This document shows, piece after piece, positions 44,749 through 54,382 of a stretch of DNA of 64,000 nucleotides. The stretch lies in the NCBI GenBank assembly GCA_963837775.1, contig CAWIOX010000004.1, positions 62,001-126,000 of the forward strand. The letters are read 5' to 3'. The notes beneath the pieces are model-generated. The model had not been told where the DNA came from. It ran no database searches and worked only from the letters and a program-made list of their open reading frames with translations. The stretch comes from CAWIOX01 sp963837775 (GTDB lineage Bacteria > Pseudomonadota > Gammaproteobacteria > Burkholderiales > Burkholderiaceae_D). Numbering within the stretch: the first letter of the stretch is position 1; each line of letters begins with the position of its first letter. The position numbers were made by a program, and so were the translations under genes.

Positions 44749-44833
44749 GCCCACGTGGCGGAATTGGTAGACGCGCATGGTTCAGGTCCATGTGCCTTTG
44801 GGTGTGGGGGTTCGAGTCCCTCCGTGGGCACCA
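44749..44833 (+). tRNA. tRNA-Leu (CAG), copy 2
   Basis: Identical in all 85 bases to the copy at 40431-40515, including the encoded CCA; anticodon CAG in the loop TTCAGGT. It has its own strong promoter and a terminator just downstream. Confidence 0.97.
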
Positions 44834-44843
44834 AAAATATTTA

Positions 44844-44875
44844 GACCCTGTTGAGAAATCAACAGGGTTTTTTTA
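44844..44875 (+). terminator. Terminator after the second tRNA-Leu
   Basis: ACCCTGTTGA pairs with TCAACAGGGT around a short loop and is followed by a T-run, ten bases after the tRNA 3' end. Confidence 0.88.
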
Positions 44876-44901
44876 TTGTGCGCCAATACTGGGCGCACAA
44901 T

Positions 44902-44930
44902 AAAAAGCCATCATATGATGATGGCTTTAA
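44902..44930 (-). terminator. Terminator of the purA/phosphoribosyltransferase transcript
   Basis: On the minus strand AAAGCCATCAT pairs with ATGATGGCTTT, followed by TTATTG. It is 27 bases after the phosphoribosyltransferase stop. Confidence 0.8.
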
Positions 44931-44956
44931 AGCAAAAAAACAAATCAAATGTGAAA

Positions 44957-45493
44957 TTAATTGGACTCACCTTTTTTCAACCATGCAGCAAGTTGATGTG
45001 GGCGCAAGCTGTCGAACTCCTCAAATGGCTGGTGAATCCAAGGATTTGTTGGCAGATAATTAAGGTAAAAATCAGGCCGAACTGATGAACATCCCTTGCA
45101 CCAAATCACTGCAGACTTAACCTCTGTAACCATCTCGAAATTTTCTCTGATGTGAAGTTGCACTCTCTCAAGAGTTACACCAGAATCCACAAGGTCATCA
45201 ACAAGCAATACGCGACCGGAAAGCAATCCTTTCGTCATTGTGATGTATTTAGCAATATCCAAGTTACCTCTTACAGTCCCTAATTCTTCGCGGTAGGAAC
45301 TCGCAGAAAGAATTGCCAAAGGAACATCGAATATTCGAGACAGAATGTCGCCCGGTCGTAAACCACCGCGAGCCAAGCAAAGCACCTGATCAAATCTCCA
45401 ACCAGACGCCTGTATCATCAACCCCAACTTTATAATCGAACGATTATATTGATCCCAGGATACCCATAGATCACTATCAGTTGCTACCGGCAT
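44957..45493 (-). CDS. Phosphoribosyltransferase (purine/xanthine type)
   Basis: A 178-residue type I phosphoribosyltransferase. The PRPP-binding motif VLLVDDLVDSGVTLE is at ~residues 95-109; LARGGLRPGDILSRIF (~40-55) forms the first conserved loop. It probably salvages purine bases (hypoxanthine, guanine or xanthine) from PRPP; which base cannot be read from sequence. It is directly downstream of purA (21-base gap), consistent with purine nucleotide metabolism. Confidence 0.88.
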   Translation of the reverse strand: MPVATDSDLWVSWDQYNRSIIKLGLMIQASGWRFDQVLCLARGGLRPGDILSRIFDVPLAILSASSYREELGTVRGNLDIAKYITMTKGLLSGRVLLVDDLVDSGVTLERVQLHIRENFEMVTEVKSAVIWCKGCSSVRPDFYLNYLPTNPWIHQPFEEFDSLRPHQLAAWLKKGESN

Positions 45494-45514
45494 TCTGACT
45501 CCTTCATATAATTA

Positions 45515-46831
45515 TTATTTATATGGATGTCTCAGAACAATAGTCTCTTCACGATCCGGCCCCGTGGAAATCATATCAATCGGGATGCCGACTAACTCTT
45601 CAATACGCTTGATATATGCAAGCGCATTCGCCGGCAATGCACCCAAGGATTTAACCCCCACAGTAGAACCAGTCCAACCGGATATCTCCTCATAAACAGG
45701 CTCACAAAGACTCGCATCCTCAGCACCCACGGGGAAAATATCAATCAATTTACCATTAAGTTTATAACCCGTGCATATTCTTAGGGCATCCAAACCATCC
45801 AACACATCCAACTTCGTCAAACACATACCGGTAACACCATTGATCTGAACCGAGCGCCTTAATAAGGCGGCATCAAACCAGCCGCAGCGGCGAGCCCGCC
45901 CAGTAACAGTACCAAATTCATGCCCAACACTAGACAAATGTTTTCCCACGCCTTGATCCGTAGGTAGTTCTGATGGGAACGGACCAGAGCCAACTCGCGT
46001 TGTATACGCCTTGGTAATGCCAAGAATATAATGCAGCATATTAGGACCGACACCAGTCCCGGCTGCAGCATTACCTGCGACACAGTTGCTGGATGTGACA
46101 AATGGATATGTACCATGATCGACATCCAATAGACTACCTTGGGCTCCCTCAAACAACAAATTAGCTCCAGCCTTATAAGCTGCATGCAATGCACTGGAAA
46201 CATCAGAAACCATAGGAGCCAAACGTGGGACGTTAGCAAGCGCCTCATCAAAGGTCTTTTGATAATCTACAGCTTCTGCCTTCAAAAACTGTGTTAATAC
46301 AAAATTATGATAATCTAGATTTTCACGAAGCTTTTCGCCAAAACGCTTTTCATTTAGCAAATCTGCCACACGAATCGCTCTACGGGCTACCTTATCTTCA
46401 TAAGCTGGCCCAATACCTTTTCCGGTAGTGCCAATTTTAGCCGCTCCACGAGCAACCTCGCGCGCTGCGTCAAGAGCAGTATGGTATGGCAAAATAATTG
46501 GGCAGGCTTCTGAAACCTTTAAGCGCGAGGCAACTTCAACACCCACCCCTTCCAATTTATCGATTTCACGCAATAAGTCCGGCACAGACAAAACAACACC
46601 ATTGCCGATGTAACAGGCAACGCCTTCGCGCATGATGCCAGAGGGAATCAATTGCAAAGCTGTTTTTTTGCCACCAATGACGAGCGTATGCCCAGCATTA
46701 TGACCGCCCTGAAAACGCACAACGCCTTGAGAATGATCAGTCAACCAATCGACTATTTTACCCTTGCCTTCATCACCCCATTGAGTGCCAATGACAACAA
46801 CATTTTTCGCTACATTATTTTCTTGTAACAT
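45515..46831 (-). CDS. purA: Adenylosuccinate synthetase
   Basis: A 438-residue enzyme joining IMP and aspartate with GTP in AMP synthesis. Motifs: GTQWGDEGKGKIVD (P-loop, ~14-27), GGHNAGHTLV (~41-50), GTTGKGIGPAYEDK (~133-146), the catalytic RVGSGPFPSELP region and C-terminal MISTGPDREETIVLR. The ATG at 46831 is preceded by AGGTTAAGTG; a GTG three bases earlier is an alternative. It follows hisZ directly on the same strand. Confidence 0.96.
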   Translation of the reverse strand: MLQENNVAKNVVVIGTQWGDEGKGKIVDWLTDHSQGVVRFQGGHNAGHTLVIGGKKTALQLIPSGIMREGVACYIGNGVVLSVPDLLREIDKLEGVGVEVASRLKVSEACPIILPYHTALDAAREVARGAAKIGTTGKGIGPAYEDKVARRAIRVADLLNEKRFGEKLRENLDYHNFVLTQFLKAEAVDYQKTFDEALANVPRLAPMVSDVSSALHAAYKAGANLLFEGAQGSLLDVDHGTYPFVTSSNCVAGNAAAGTGVGPNMLHYILGITKAYTTRVGSGPFPSELPTDQGVGKHLSSVGHEFGTVTGRARRCGWFDAALLRRSVQINGVTGMCLTKLDVLDGLDALRICTGYKLNGKLIDIFPVGAEDASLCEPVYEEISGWTGSTVGVKSLGALPANALAYIKRIEELVGIPIDMISTGPDREETIVLRHPYK

Positions 46832-46834
46832 CAC

Positions 46835-47986
46835 TTAACCTAAATTTTTGATAATCCAGTTTCCATCTTCAAACACGACTGCCCGATCGCAATCGAATTC
46901 ATCTTGGTCATTTTCATGACCCGGCAAGCTTTGAATTACTATCTCACCAGCGCTGCGCAATTCCATTATTCTTGAGTGCAATTTTAAATCCTGCCCCCAA
47001 GGCGCTCGAATTGCCCGCTTACGCTCTGCAATCGGCATTAGTCGCGACAATTCTCTAAGATCCATCGAAAAGCCAGTAGCTGGCCTAGCCCGCCCGAAGG
47101 CCTCCCCCACATGGTCATATCGTCCACCACGGGCAACAGCATTTGGCAAACCAGGCACATATGCCGCAAACATCACGCCGCTATGATAATAGTACCCACG
47201 CAGATCAGCCAGATCTATGGTTATATTTTTTTCGCCAACCAATTTAATCAATGTTTCCAGCTCATCAAGTGCATTAAGAATCCCGGGCAATTTAGGCAAA
47301 ACATCACGGCCCCGTGCAATAACTGCTGCATCTCCATACAAATGAGGCAATATCAAGAGCGCGTCACGTGTAGCCTTGTCAAAATCAATTGAAATCTCCT
47401 CAAGTCCCGGGATATCTTTTGCCTCTAAAAGAGTAAAAAGTTCGATTTCCCGTATTTTGGCTTTGACATCATTTTCCAAAAGAGCACGCAATACTCCTAC
47501 ATGACATAGATCCAGACGGACTTGGGAAATGCCAGCCAATTGCAGTGTGGACAAAACCAATCCTTGAATTTCAGCATCCGCCTCAAAACCAGCATGCCCG
47601 TAAATTTCTGCACCAATTTGCAGTGGCTCACGTGTTGCGTGCAAGCCAGAAGGCCGAGTATGCAAAACACTACCAGCATAACAAAGTCTCGTGACAGAAA
47701 CACGATTGAGCAAATGTGCATCGATACGAGCCACTTGTGTCGTCATATCAGCACGAACGCCCATAGTGCGCCCCGACAATTGATCCACCAGTTTAAACGT
47801 ACGCAAATCCGTATCCTGGCCTGCACCAGTTAAAAGAGACTCAAGATACTCTAATAAAGGCGGCATGACCAACTCGTAGCCATAAAGCCTAAAATTATCG
47901 AGTAAAGCACGTCTTAAATCTTCAATTTTGCGCGCCTCAGACGGCAAGACATCAGCAATATTTTCAGGAAGAAGCCAATTTGGCAT
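46835..47986 (-). CDS. hisZ: ATP phosphoribosyltransferase regulatory subunit HisZ
   Basis: A 383-residue class II aaRS-like protein without synthetase activity that regulates the short form of HisG in histidine synthesis. It resembles HisRS (NWLLPENIADVLPSEARKIEDLRRALLDNFRLYGYELVMPPLLEYLESL; TMGVRADMTTQVARIDAH) but lacks the histidine-specific motifs of hisS and the anticodon domain. Length matches HisZ. Typical neighbours purA and hflC are present. Purine and histidine pathways share PRPP, which fits the pairing. Confidence 0.93.
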   Translation of the reverse strand: MPNWLLPENIADVLPSEARKIEDLRRALLDNFRLYGYELVMPPLLEYLESLLTGAGQDTDLRTFKLVDQLSGRTMGVRADMTTQVARIDAHLLNRVSVTRLCYAGSVLHTRPSGLHATREPLQIGAEIYGHAGFEADAEIQGLVLSTLQLAGISQVRLDLCHVGVLRALLENDVKAKIREIELFTLLEAKDIPGLEEISIDFDKATRDALLILPHLYGDAAVIARGRDVLPKLPGILNALDELETLIKLVGEKNITIDLADLRGYYYHSGVMFAAYVPGLPNAVARGGRYDHVGEAFGRARPATGFSMDLRELSRLMPIAERKRAIRAPWGQDLKLHSRIMELRSAGEIVIQSLPGHENDQDEFDCDRAVVFEDGNWIIKNLG

Positions 47987-48072
47987 AACGAAAAAGTAAA
48001 ACTATCAGATTCTGAATAATGAATTTTCAAAAGCAAAAATTACTATGCCAAGAAAAACCTATTACAAAAAAA

Positions 48073-48111
48073 CAAAAAAATGACTGACGCCAAACAACAA
48101 GGGCATCAGTC
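48073..48111 (-). terminator. Terminator after hflC
   Basis: On the minus strand GACTGATGCC pairs with GGCGTCAGTC (one G-T pair) around a ten-base loop and is followed by a T-run. It separates the hflX-hflK-hflC transcript from hisZ-purA. Confidence 0.72.
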
Positions 48112-48138
48112 TCAAGGTAAAGTTAGTACAAGAAAATA

Positions 48139-49023
48139 TTAATTTTTGATGTTGCCGGCACCAGGACTCTTAAAATATTTAAAAAAATCGGAATTTGGGT
48201 CAACTACCAATATATCGCTGCGATCTTTGAAACTGGCGCGATAAGCATCCAAGCTGCGATAAAATTTATAAAATTCAGGATTCTTGCCAAATGCCTGCGA
48301 ATAAATTTGTGATGCCTTGGCATCCCCTTCACCTCGGATATTTTCCGCTTCTTTGTAGGCCTCAGCTAATATCACAGTACGCTGCCTATCTGCATCGGCA
48401 CGAACTTTCTCAGACTCTGCCGCTCCGGTTGAACGCAACTCATTGGCAACGCGAGCCCGCTCTGACTTCATCCGATCATAAACAGAATCATTGATTTGCT
48501 CTACATAATCCACCCGCTTCAAACGCACGTCGATTATTTCAATGCCAATTTGCTTGGATTCATTCAAAACTTTTTTCTGAATTGCAGCCATAACTTTGCC
48601 ACGCTCACCGGAAATAACTTCACGCACAGTTCGCTTCGTAATTTCCTCATTCAATGCAGCCTTGACGATTTGCGACATACGATCCTGCAAACGACGCTCA
48701 TCACCGCCAAAACTTACGAAATACAGTTTAGGATCGACAATGCGCCATTTCACGAATGCATCCACTAAAATATTTTTCTTTTCTGCGGTAATGAAACGAT
48801 CCGCATCAGGCGTATCTAACGTCAATATCCGCTTATCTAGAAATAGAATGTTTTGAAATGGCGGAGGCAATTTGAAATGCAATCCTGGCTCACTAATTAC
48901 CTGCTTAACTTCGCCCAATGCAAATACAATTGCATACTGACGCTGATCGACAATAAACAAAGTAGAAAATAATGCCCATAGCGCTACCAATGCAATGATT
49001 GCGTAAGAAACCATTCGATTCAT
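48139..49023 (-). CDS. hflC: Membrane protease modulator HflC
   Basis: A 294-residue SPFH (band 7) protein anchored by an N-terminal helix (residues ~4-24, VSYAIIALVALWALFSTLFI). The SPFH domain follows with VDQRQYAIVFALGEVKQVI, GLHFKLPPPFQNILFLDKRILTLDTPD and the C-terminal helical part with REVISGERGKVMAAI and RADADRQRTVILAEAYKEAENIRGEGDAKA. HflC and HflK form a complex that surrounds FtsH. The start overlaps the hflK stop by one base (TAATG). Confidence 0.93.
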   Translation of the reverse strand: MNRMVSYAIIALVALWALFSTLFIVDQRQYAIVFALGEVKQVISEPGLHFKLPPPFQNILFLDKRILTLDTPDADRFITAEKKNILVDAFVKWRIVDPKLYFVSFGGDERRLQDRMSQIVKAALNEEITKRTVREVISGERGKVMAAIQKKVLNESKQIGIEIIDVRLKRVDYVEQINDSVYDRMKSERARVANELRSTGAAESEKVRADADRQRTVILAEAYKEAENIRGEGDAKASQIYSQAFGKNPEFYKFYRSLDAYRASFKDRSDILVVDPNSDFFKYFKSPGAGNIKN

Positions 49024-50295
49024 TATCGCACCTCTCTTTCGCGAGAGTCACGAGATCTTGCATCGTTTTTACGTTGAGCATCAAGGGATTGCAAAGGATC
49101 CGGAGCAGGGTTCACCGTGGAGCCAGGCACAAGAAGCGCACTGGGCTTAACAGCAGCAACATCACCAGATTGCGATATCAATTTATCAAGTGGCAAATAG
49201 ATCAGATTACTTCCGGTTTTTGCATCCAGCATAACCTTTGAAGTACTTGAAAAAATTTGCTGCATTGTCTCAAGATACATTCGATCACGCGTAACTCCTG
49301 GCGCTTTTTGGTATTCAGTCAATACTTGCTTAAACCTTGCCGCATCACCTTCTGCATTTGCTATTACACGTGCACGATATGCCTCAGATTCCTGCAGTAA
49401 ACGGGAAGATGCACCCTGCGCCTTTGGAATCACGTCATTGGCATATGCCTGGCCCTCATTTTTCTGACGCACACGGTCTTGGCCAGCCTTTACTGCATCA
49501 TCAAAAGCAGATTGAACCTGCTCGGGAGGCTGGACTCCTTGCATGGTTACATTTGTAATCTGCACACCAGCTTTATAACGATCTACTATCTGCTGCATTA
49601 GCTGACCGACATCAAAAGCAACTTTCTCACGTCCCTCATAAAGCACAAAATCCATTTTGCTTTTACCTACAATCTCACGAATTGATGTCTCAGCAACTTG
49701 CCGAATCATTTCTTCCTGCTCACGATTATTGAAAATCCATTCAGATGCATTTTTCAATTTGATATTGAACTGCAAATTGAATGTCGATAATATTTTCATC
49801 ATCCGTCAACATCAACGCTTCTTTTGCTTGTTTATTATTAATGCTAGAACGATAGCCCACCTCAACAGTGCGAACTTGTGACACATTAACAATTTCATGA
49901 CTTTGCATAGGGTAAGGCCAGCGCCAATTAAAGCCAGCAGGAGTCATGCTGCTATATTTCCCAAAAGTCATGACCACACCGGTCTGACCTTCTTGCACTA
50001 TAAAAAAACCACTTACTAACCACAAAAAAAATGCAATCAGCGTCACCACACCAAAGCCGATACCAGCCCCTTTAGCATCAGGTTTATAGCCATCGCCACC
50101 ATCGCCATTTTTACCGCCGAACAAAGATGTTATACGTTGATTAAAATCACGCCATAACTGATCCAAATCAGGAGGCCCCTCACCTGGTTTTTTATTATTT
50201 TGCATTTGATTTTTGTCGTCTTGTGAGCTGCGCCCCCACCGCGGGTCGTTCAGCGAAAATTTAAGCCCGATTTTTTTCAGTATTGAAACAAGCAT
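49023..50295 (-). pseudogene. hflK: Membrane protease modulator HflK, frameshifted
   Basis: Two frames make one hflK. The first (49741-50295) has the glycine/asparagine-rich N-terminus, a transmembrane helix (GFGVVTLIAFFLWLVSGFFI, ~residues 79-98) and the first part of the SPFH domain to VQYQIEKCI. The second (49023 onward) continues NASEWIFNNREQEEM and the coiled-coil part with AYRARVIANAEGDAARF. Removing one base near 49755 gives VQYQIKNASEWIF, the normal sequence. HflK works with HflC on FtsH. The gene lies in the hfq-hflX-hflK-hflC operon. It may be a sequencing error, because loss of HflK alone would leave HflC unpaired. Confidence 0.85.
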
Positions 50296-50348
50296 TCTGC
50301 AATAACCCGGCTGCTTTGATAAAAAGTTGGACGGAAGTGCCCGTTGAC

Positions 50349-51473
50349 TTACTTAGAGCACAGATCGCGCATCTCAATTTCTTGTAAATTTGTTGCATAG
50401 GGCAGCTTACTTTCAGTAACAAATTCACCGATCGCATTGCGCAGTAGATCCAGGCCGTTCCCTGTCAATGAACTCACAAAAACGCGATGAATCTTACCAT
50501 ACTCATCTCTCTCTAAAGCCGGCTCAAGTCCTGGCACATCGATCTTATTCCAAACCAAAATTTGAGGAATATGGTCGGCACCAATCTCTTTAAGCACTAA
50601 ATTGACTTGTTCAATCTGCGCCATTCGAACCGGATTAGCGGCATCTACCACATGTATAAGTAAATCAGCATGAATAGTTTCTTCCAAAGTGGCGCGGAAT
50701 GCCGCGACCAATTGATGAGGCAATTCACGAATGAAGCCAACAGTATCTGAAATAACTACATTGCCAACATCCCCTAGATATACCCGGCGCGAGGTTGTAT
50801 CAAGCGTTGCAAAAAGCTGATCAGCTGCGTATGCCCCAGCTTTAGTAAGTGCGTTAAATAAAGTAGATTTCCCAGCATTGGTATAACCCACCAAAGAAAC
50901 AGAAAAAACTCGACTCTTCCCTCGTGAGCGGCGCTGAGTTTCTCGCTGTCGCGACAACTTATCCAGCTGAATTTTCAGCGCCTTCACTCGATCGCCCAAC
51001 AGGCGACGATCAGTTTCAAGTTGAGTCTCGCCCGGGCCACGCAATCCAATACCGCCTTTTTGCCGCTCCAGATGAGTCCACCCTCGTATCAAACGGGTAG
51101 CAAGGTGCTGCAATTGTGCAAGTTCAACTTGAACTTTGCCTTCATGGCTCTGTGCACGTTGCGCGAATATATCTAGTATCAGGCTTGTGCGATCAATGAC
51201 ACGAATTTTCAAACGACGCTCAAGATTTCGCTGCTGCGCAGGAGATAATCGATGATTAAAAATAACAATTTCGAGCTGATTATCCGCCACAGCCAAAGCA
51301 ACTTCATCTGCCTTACCTGACCCTATGAACAAAGCAGCATCAGGACTGGAGCGCTTTCCCGTAATTATAACTAGGGGCACTGCTCCTGCTGATTTTGATA
51401 ACAGAGATAATTCTTCAAGACTGGCGAAAAAATCTGGATCGCCGAAGTCAACGCCTACTAGTGCTGCTCGCAT
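50349..51473 (-). CDS. hflX: GTPase HflX
   Basis: A 374-residue ribosome-associated GTPase. The N-terminal HflX domain holds IGSGKADEVA, NHRLSPAQQRNLERRLKIRVIDRTSLILDIFAQRAQSHEGKVQVELAQLQ, and GGIGLRGPGETQLETDRR (~133-150). The G domain has G1 VGYTNAGKST (~195-204), G3 DTVGFIRELP and G4 NKID. HflX splits or rescues stalled ribosomes in heat stress. ATG 51473 is the usual start (MRAALVGVDFG); a GTG 12 bases upstream is possible. It is 40 bases downstream of hfq. Confidence 0.95.
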   Translation of the reverse strand: MRAALVGVDFGDPDFFASLEELSLLSKSAGAVPLVIITGKRSSPDAALFIGSGKADEVALAVADNQLEIVIFNHRLSPAQQRNLERRLKIRVIDRTSLILDIFAQRAQSHEGKVQVELAQLQHLATRLIRGWTHLERQKGGIGLRGPGETQLETDRRLLGDRVKALKIQLDKLSRQRETQRRSRGKSRVFSVSLVGYTNAGKSTLFNALTKAGAYAADQLFATLDTTSRRVYLGDVGNVVISDTVGFIRELPHQLVAAFRATLEETIHADLLIHVVDAANPVRMAQIEQVNLVLKEIGADHIPQILVWNKIDVPGLEPALERDEYGKIHRVFVSSLTGNGLDLLRNAIGEFVTESKLPYATNLQEIEMRDLCSK

Positions 51474-51512
51474 TAACAAATCCACGTATCAGTCCACTGA
51501 TGCAGCATCAAC

Positions 51513-51749
51513 TTATTGGGCTTCTTGTTCAAGATTCAGATTCACTGCACGGGCGGGAACGACTGTGGAAATAGCGTGCTTGTAGACCATCTGCGTAACA
51601 GTATTACGCAATAGAACAACATACTGGTCGAACGATTCAATATGACCTTGCAATTTAATACCATTCACAAGGTAAATTGATACAGGCACATGCTCTTTAC
51701 GCAAGGCATTGAGGAAGGGGTCTTGTAACAGTTGCCCTTTATTACTCAT
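51513..51749 (-). CDS. hfq: RNA chaperone Hfq
   Basis: A 78-residue Sm-like protein. The Sm1 part reads GQLLQDPFLNALRKEHVPVSIYLVNGIKLQGHIESFDQYVVLL, and Sm2 is VYKHAISTVVP (~residues 55-65), both near-identical to E. coli Hfq; the C-terminal tail is short. It forms a hexamer that pairs small RNAs with mRNAs. It lies between der and hflX, as in most betaproteobacteria, with a 123-base gap to der in which its own promoter probably lies. Confidence 0.97.
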   Translation of the reverse strand: MSNKGQLLQDPFLNALRKEHVPVSIYLVNGIKLQGHIESFDQYVVLLRNTVTQMVYKHAISTVVPARAVNLNLEQEAQ

Positions 51750-51872
51750 AACAGCTCCATTGTGTTGTTGTGATTAGGAGTTGGAGGCGACTCAACTATA
51801 TTCAAGCGCCCAATTCTGACATCATAGTATAAATGTCGTTTATTTCTGTAAATACTATAAATCGCCATACGC

Positions 51873-53213
51873 TTACTTTGAATCTTTAGCAAAAGGATTC
51901 CTGCTCGAGCGGAATTCAATACGCAAAGGCGTACCTACAAGCGAAAAAGTTTCACGGAAATGCTTCTCCAAAAAGCGCTTGTAATTATCATCAATTGAAT
52001 CCAGTGCATTACCATGAATAACCACAATCGGTGGATTTTGGCCACCCTGATGTGCATAGCGAAGCTTCGGCCTTATCGATCCCTTGCGTCGAGGTTGCTG
52101 ATGCTCAACAGCCTCGATCAAAGCACGAGTTAGCTTTGGCGTTGTCAAGTTAGACATGGCTGCAGCATAGGCTGAATCTATCGATTTCATCAACGGCCCT
52201 AATCCAGTAGATTTCAGTGCTGAAATAAAATGGGTTTTAGCGAAAGATAAGAAGCTCAATTTACGGTCCAGCTCCATTTTTATATCATCGCGTTGATCTG
52301 AAGTAAGTCCATCCCATTTATTGACACCGACAACTAGCGCCCTTCCGGACTCAAGCACAAAACCTGCAATGTGTGCATCTTGCTCTGAAATATCCTGCTG
52401 CGCATCCAGCAACAGCAAAACAACATTGGCCTCAGAAATTGATTGTAAAGTTTTAACGACTGAAAATTTTTCAATCGCTTCAAACACTTTTCCACGGCGT
52501 CGTATGCCGGCCGTATCGATCAAAGTATAATTCTTACCTTCCCGCTCGAAAGGTATCTCGATGGAGTCTCTAGTTGTCCCAGGCATATCGAACGCAATTA
52601 CACGCTCCTCACCCAGCAAGGTGTTCACCAATGTTGACTTGCCCACATTCGGACGACCTACAATTGCAATTTTCACACCCTGAGAAGGATCTGGCTCTTC
52701 GTCAACTACTGGTCGCTGAGCAAAAGCCAAGTTAAGGGATTCATCAACCAAATCCATGACTCCATCACCATGCGCAGCTGATATGACATAAGGGTCGCCT
52801 AGTCCAAGCTCATAAAAGTCAGCAGTAACAGATGTATATTTCATTCCCTCAGATTTATTCACAACAAGCATTACAGAACGGCCTGATTTACGCAGAAAGT
52901 CAGTAATTGTCTTATCATGCGGCGTCAGGCCTTGACGACCATCCACAATAAAAATCACGATATCAGCTTCCGCTACTGCCTGCTTGGTCTGCTTCGCCAT
53001 CTGGTGCATGATGCCTTCTTTTGCTACGGGCTCAAATCCTCCCGTATCAATTACCAAAAATGGCCTTTCGCCAATCCGCCCCTCTCCATAATGCCGATCC
53101 CGCGTCAACCCGGGCAAGTCTGCGACTAACGCATCACGCGAGCGCGTAAGACGATTAAAAAGAGTGGACTTTCCGACATTTGGTCGGCCTACTAATGCAA
53201 TTACCGGCTTCAT
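51873..53213 (-). CDS. der: GTPase Der (EngA)
   Basis: A 446-residue essential ribosome-assembly GTPase with two G domains. The first has GRPNVGKST at ~8-16 and DTGGFEPVAKEG; the second GRPNVGKSTL at ~187-196 and DTAGIRRRGKV (~233-243) and NKWD. A KH-like domain follows (TRALIEAVEHQQPRRKGSIRPKLRYAHQGGQNPP). The gap to bamB is seven bases, so they are coupled. Confidence 0.96.
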   Translation of the reverse strand: MKPVIALVGRPNVGKSTLFNRLTRSRDALVADLPGLTRDRHYGEGRIGERPFLVIDTGGFEPVAKEGIMHQMAKQTKQAVAEADIVIFIVDGRQGLTPHDKTITDFLRKSGRSVMLVVNKSEGMKYTSVTADFYELGLGDPYVISAAHGDGVMDLVDESLNLAFAQRPVVDEEPDPSQGVKIAIVGRPNVGKSTLVNTLLGEERVIAFDMPGTTRDSIEIPFEREGKNYTLIDTAGIRRRGKVFEAIEKFSVVKTLQSISEANVVLLLLDAQQDISEQDAHIAGFVLESGRALVVGVNKWDGLTSDQRDDIKMELDRKLSFLSFAKTHFISALKSTGLGPLMKSIDSAYAAAMSNLTTPKLTRALIEAVEHQQPRRKGSIRPKLRYAHQGGQNPPIVVIHGNALDSIDDNYKRFLEKHFRETFSLVGTPLRIEFRSSRNPFAKDSK

Positions 53214-53220
53214 AAATTTG

Positions 53221-54375
53221 TTACTCGGCCGCTAATGCGACCACTGCCCCTGATTGGGTTTGAAAAATCAAATTCGCTCCAGCGACCAATGGAGTAGATG
53301 CAATTGCACTCCCATCTGTGCTGACGCGACCTATAAATGCTCCACTCTCACGCGAAAGAAAATGCACATAACCTTGACCATCGCCTACTACAACGGCTCG
53401 CCCAAAGGATACCGGTGCAGACAAACGACGATTTGCGAGCTGATCATTACGCCATACGTTCAAACCAGCATCGCGCGTGTAAGCGGTAACGCCACCCCGA
53501 ACATCGGCAGCAAAAACAAAGCGCTCATCGGCGCCTAATCCGACATCGCTCGACAACTCCTTGGCCCAACGTGGGGAGCCACTAGTCAAATCAAAGCAGG
53601 CCACGCGCCCCTGGAAGGCTACAGCGCACACATCACGTCCGACTGCAACAGGAACACCAGATAGATCAACAATGCGCTCAAGCTCAGTAGCACCACGAGG
53701 ATCCCCCACTACAGCCTCCCAACGCGCGCCGCCATTCGACAACGAAAGCGCCAACAAACGCCCACCCGGCAAAGCTATGTACGCAGTGCTATCTGCAATC
53801 ATGATACCCGGCGCTGAACGCAATGAAAGTCCGGGCGCCGTACGCTGCGCCACCCAACGTCGCACCCCGGTATCAGCATCAAGGGCAAGAATACGATTGT
53901 CTATACTACGTATAATAACTAGTCCCTGCCCAACCGCCGGCGCCGAGAGAATCTCACTGGATGCCTGCACTTTCCAGCGCAACTTGCCGTCCGCATCAAA
54001 AGCCAGAACAGCACCTTTTTCAGCGGCAACGACGACAGTACTTTCATCAGCACCAACACCCGCAGTCAAGGCCACACCCGCATTCACACGCCACTTTACA
54101 CGCCCAGTTGCAGCATCCAGACTGGCAATTTCACCATTAGCCGCAGCCACAAATACATTACCGGCAGCAGTTGCTGGTGAAAAAGTATAATTGCCTGCAT
54201 TCCCGATTGAGGTGGACCATATTCTTGCAACCGGCAACACAGGTTTGAAATCCGTTAAAGCAGATGGGACATTGCGTTGCACAGCCTTACTTGCAAAAGG
54301 ATTCAACGAGGAACAAGCGGTTAATGTAATTAACATCCCAATGTATGTGAGCTTCGCAACAATACGCATGTTCAT
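53221..54375 (-). CDS. bamB: Outer membrane assembly lipoprotein BamB
   Basis: A 384-residue eight-bladed beta-propeller lipoprotein of the BAM complex. The signal peptide MRIVAKLTYIGMLITLTAC ends in the lipobox LTAC (Cys ~21). Propeller repeats with PQQ-like motifs are visible: FVAAANGEIASLDAATGRVKWRVNAG, VLAFDADGKLRWKV and ILALDADTGVRRWV. It helps BamA fold outer-membrane proteins. The start is ATG 54375 or 54369. It lies between yfgM and der, the normal order. Confidence 0.95.
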   Translation of the reverse strand: MNMRIVAKLTYIGMLITLTACSSLNPFASKAVQRNVPSALTDFKPVLPVARIWSTSIGNAGNYTFSPATAAGNVFVAAANGEIASLDAATGRVKWRVNAGVALTAGVGADESTVVVAAEKGAVLAFDADGKLRWKVQASSEILSAPAVGQGLVIIRSIDNRILALDADTGVRRWVAQRTAPGLSLRSAPGIMIADSTAYIALPGGRLLALSLSNGGARWEAVVGDPRGATELERIVDLSGVPVAVGRDVCAVAFQGRVACFDLTSGSPRWAKELSSDVGLGADERFVFAADVRGGVTAYTRDAGLNVWRNDQLANRRLSAPVSFGRAVVVGDGQGYVHFLSRESGAFIGRVSTDGSAIASTPLVAGANLIFQTQSGAVVALAAE

Positions 54376-54382
54376 CCTTTAT

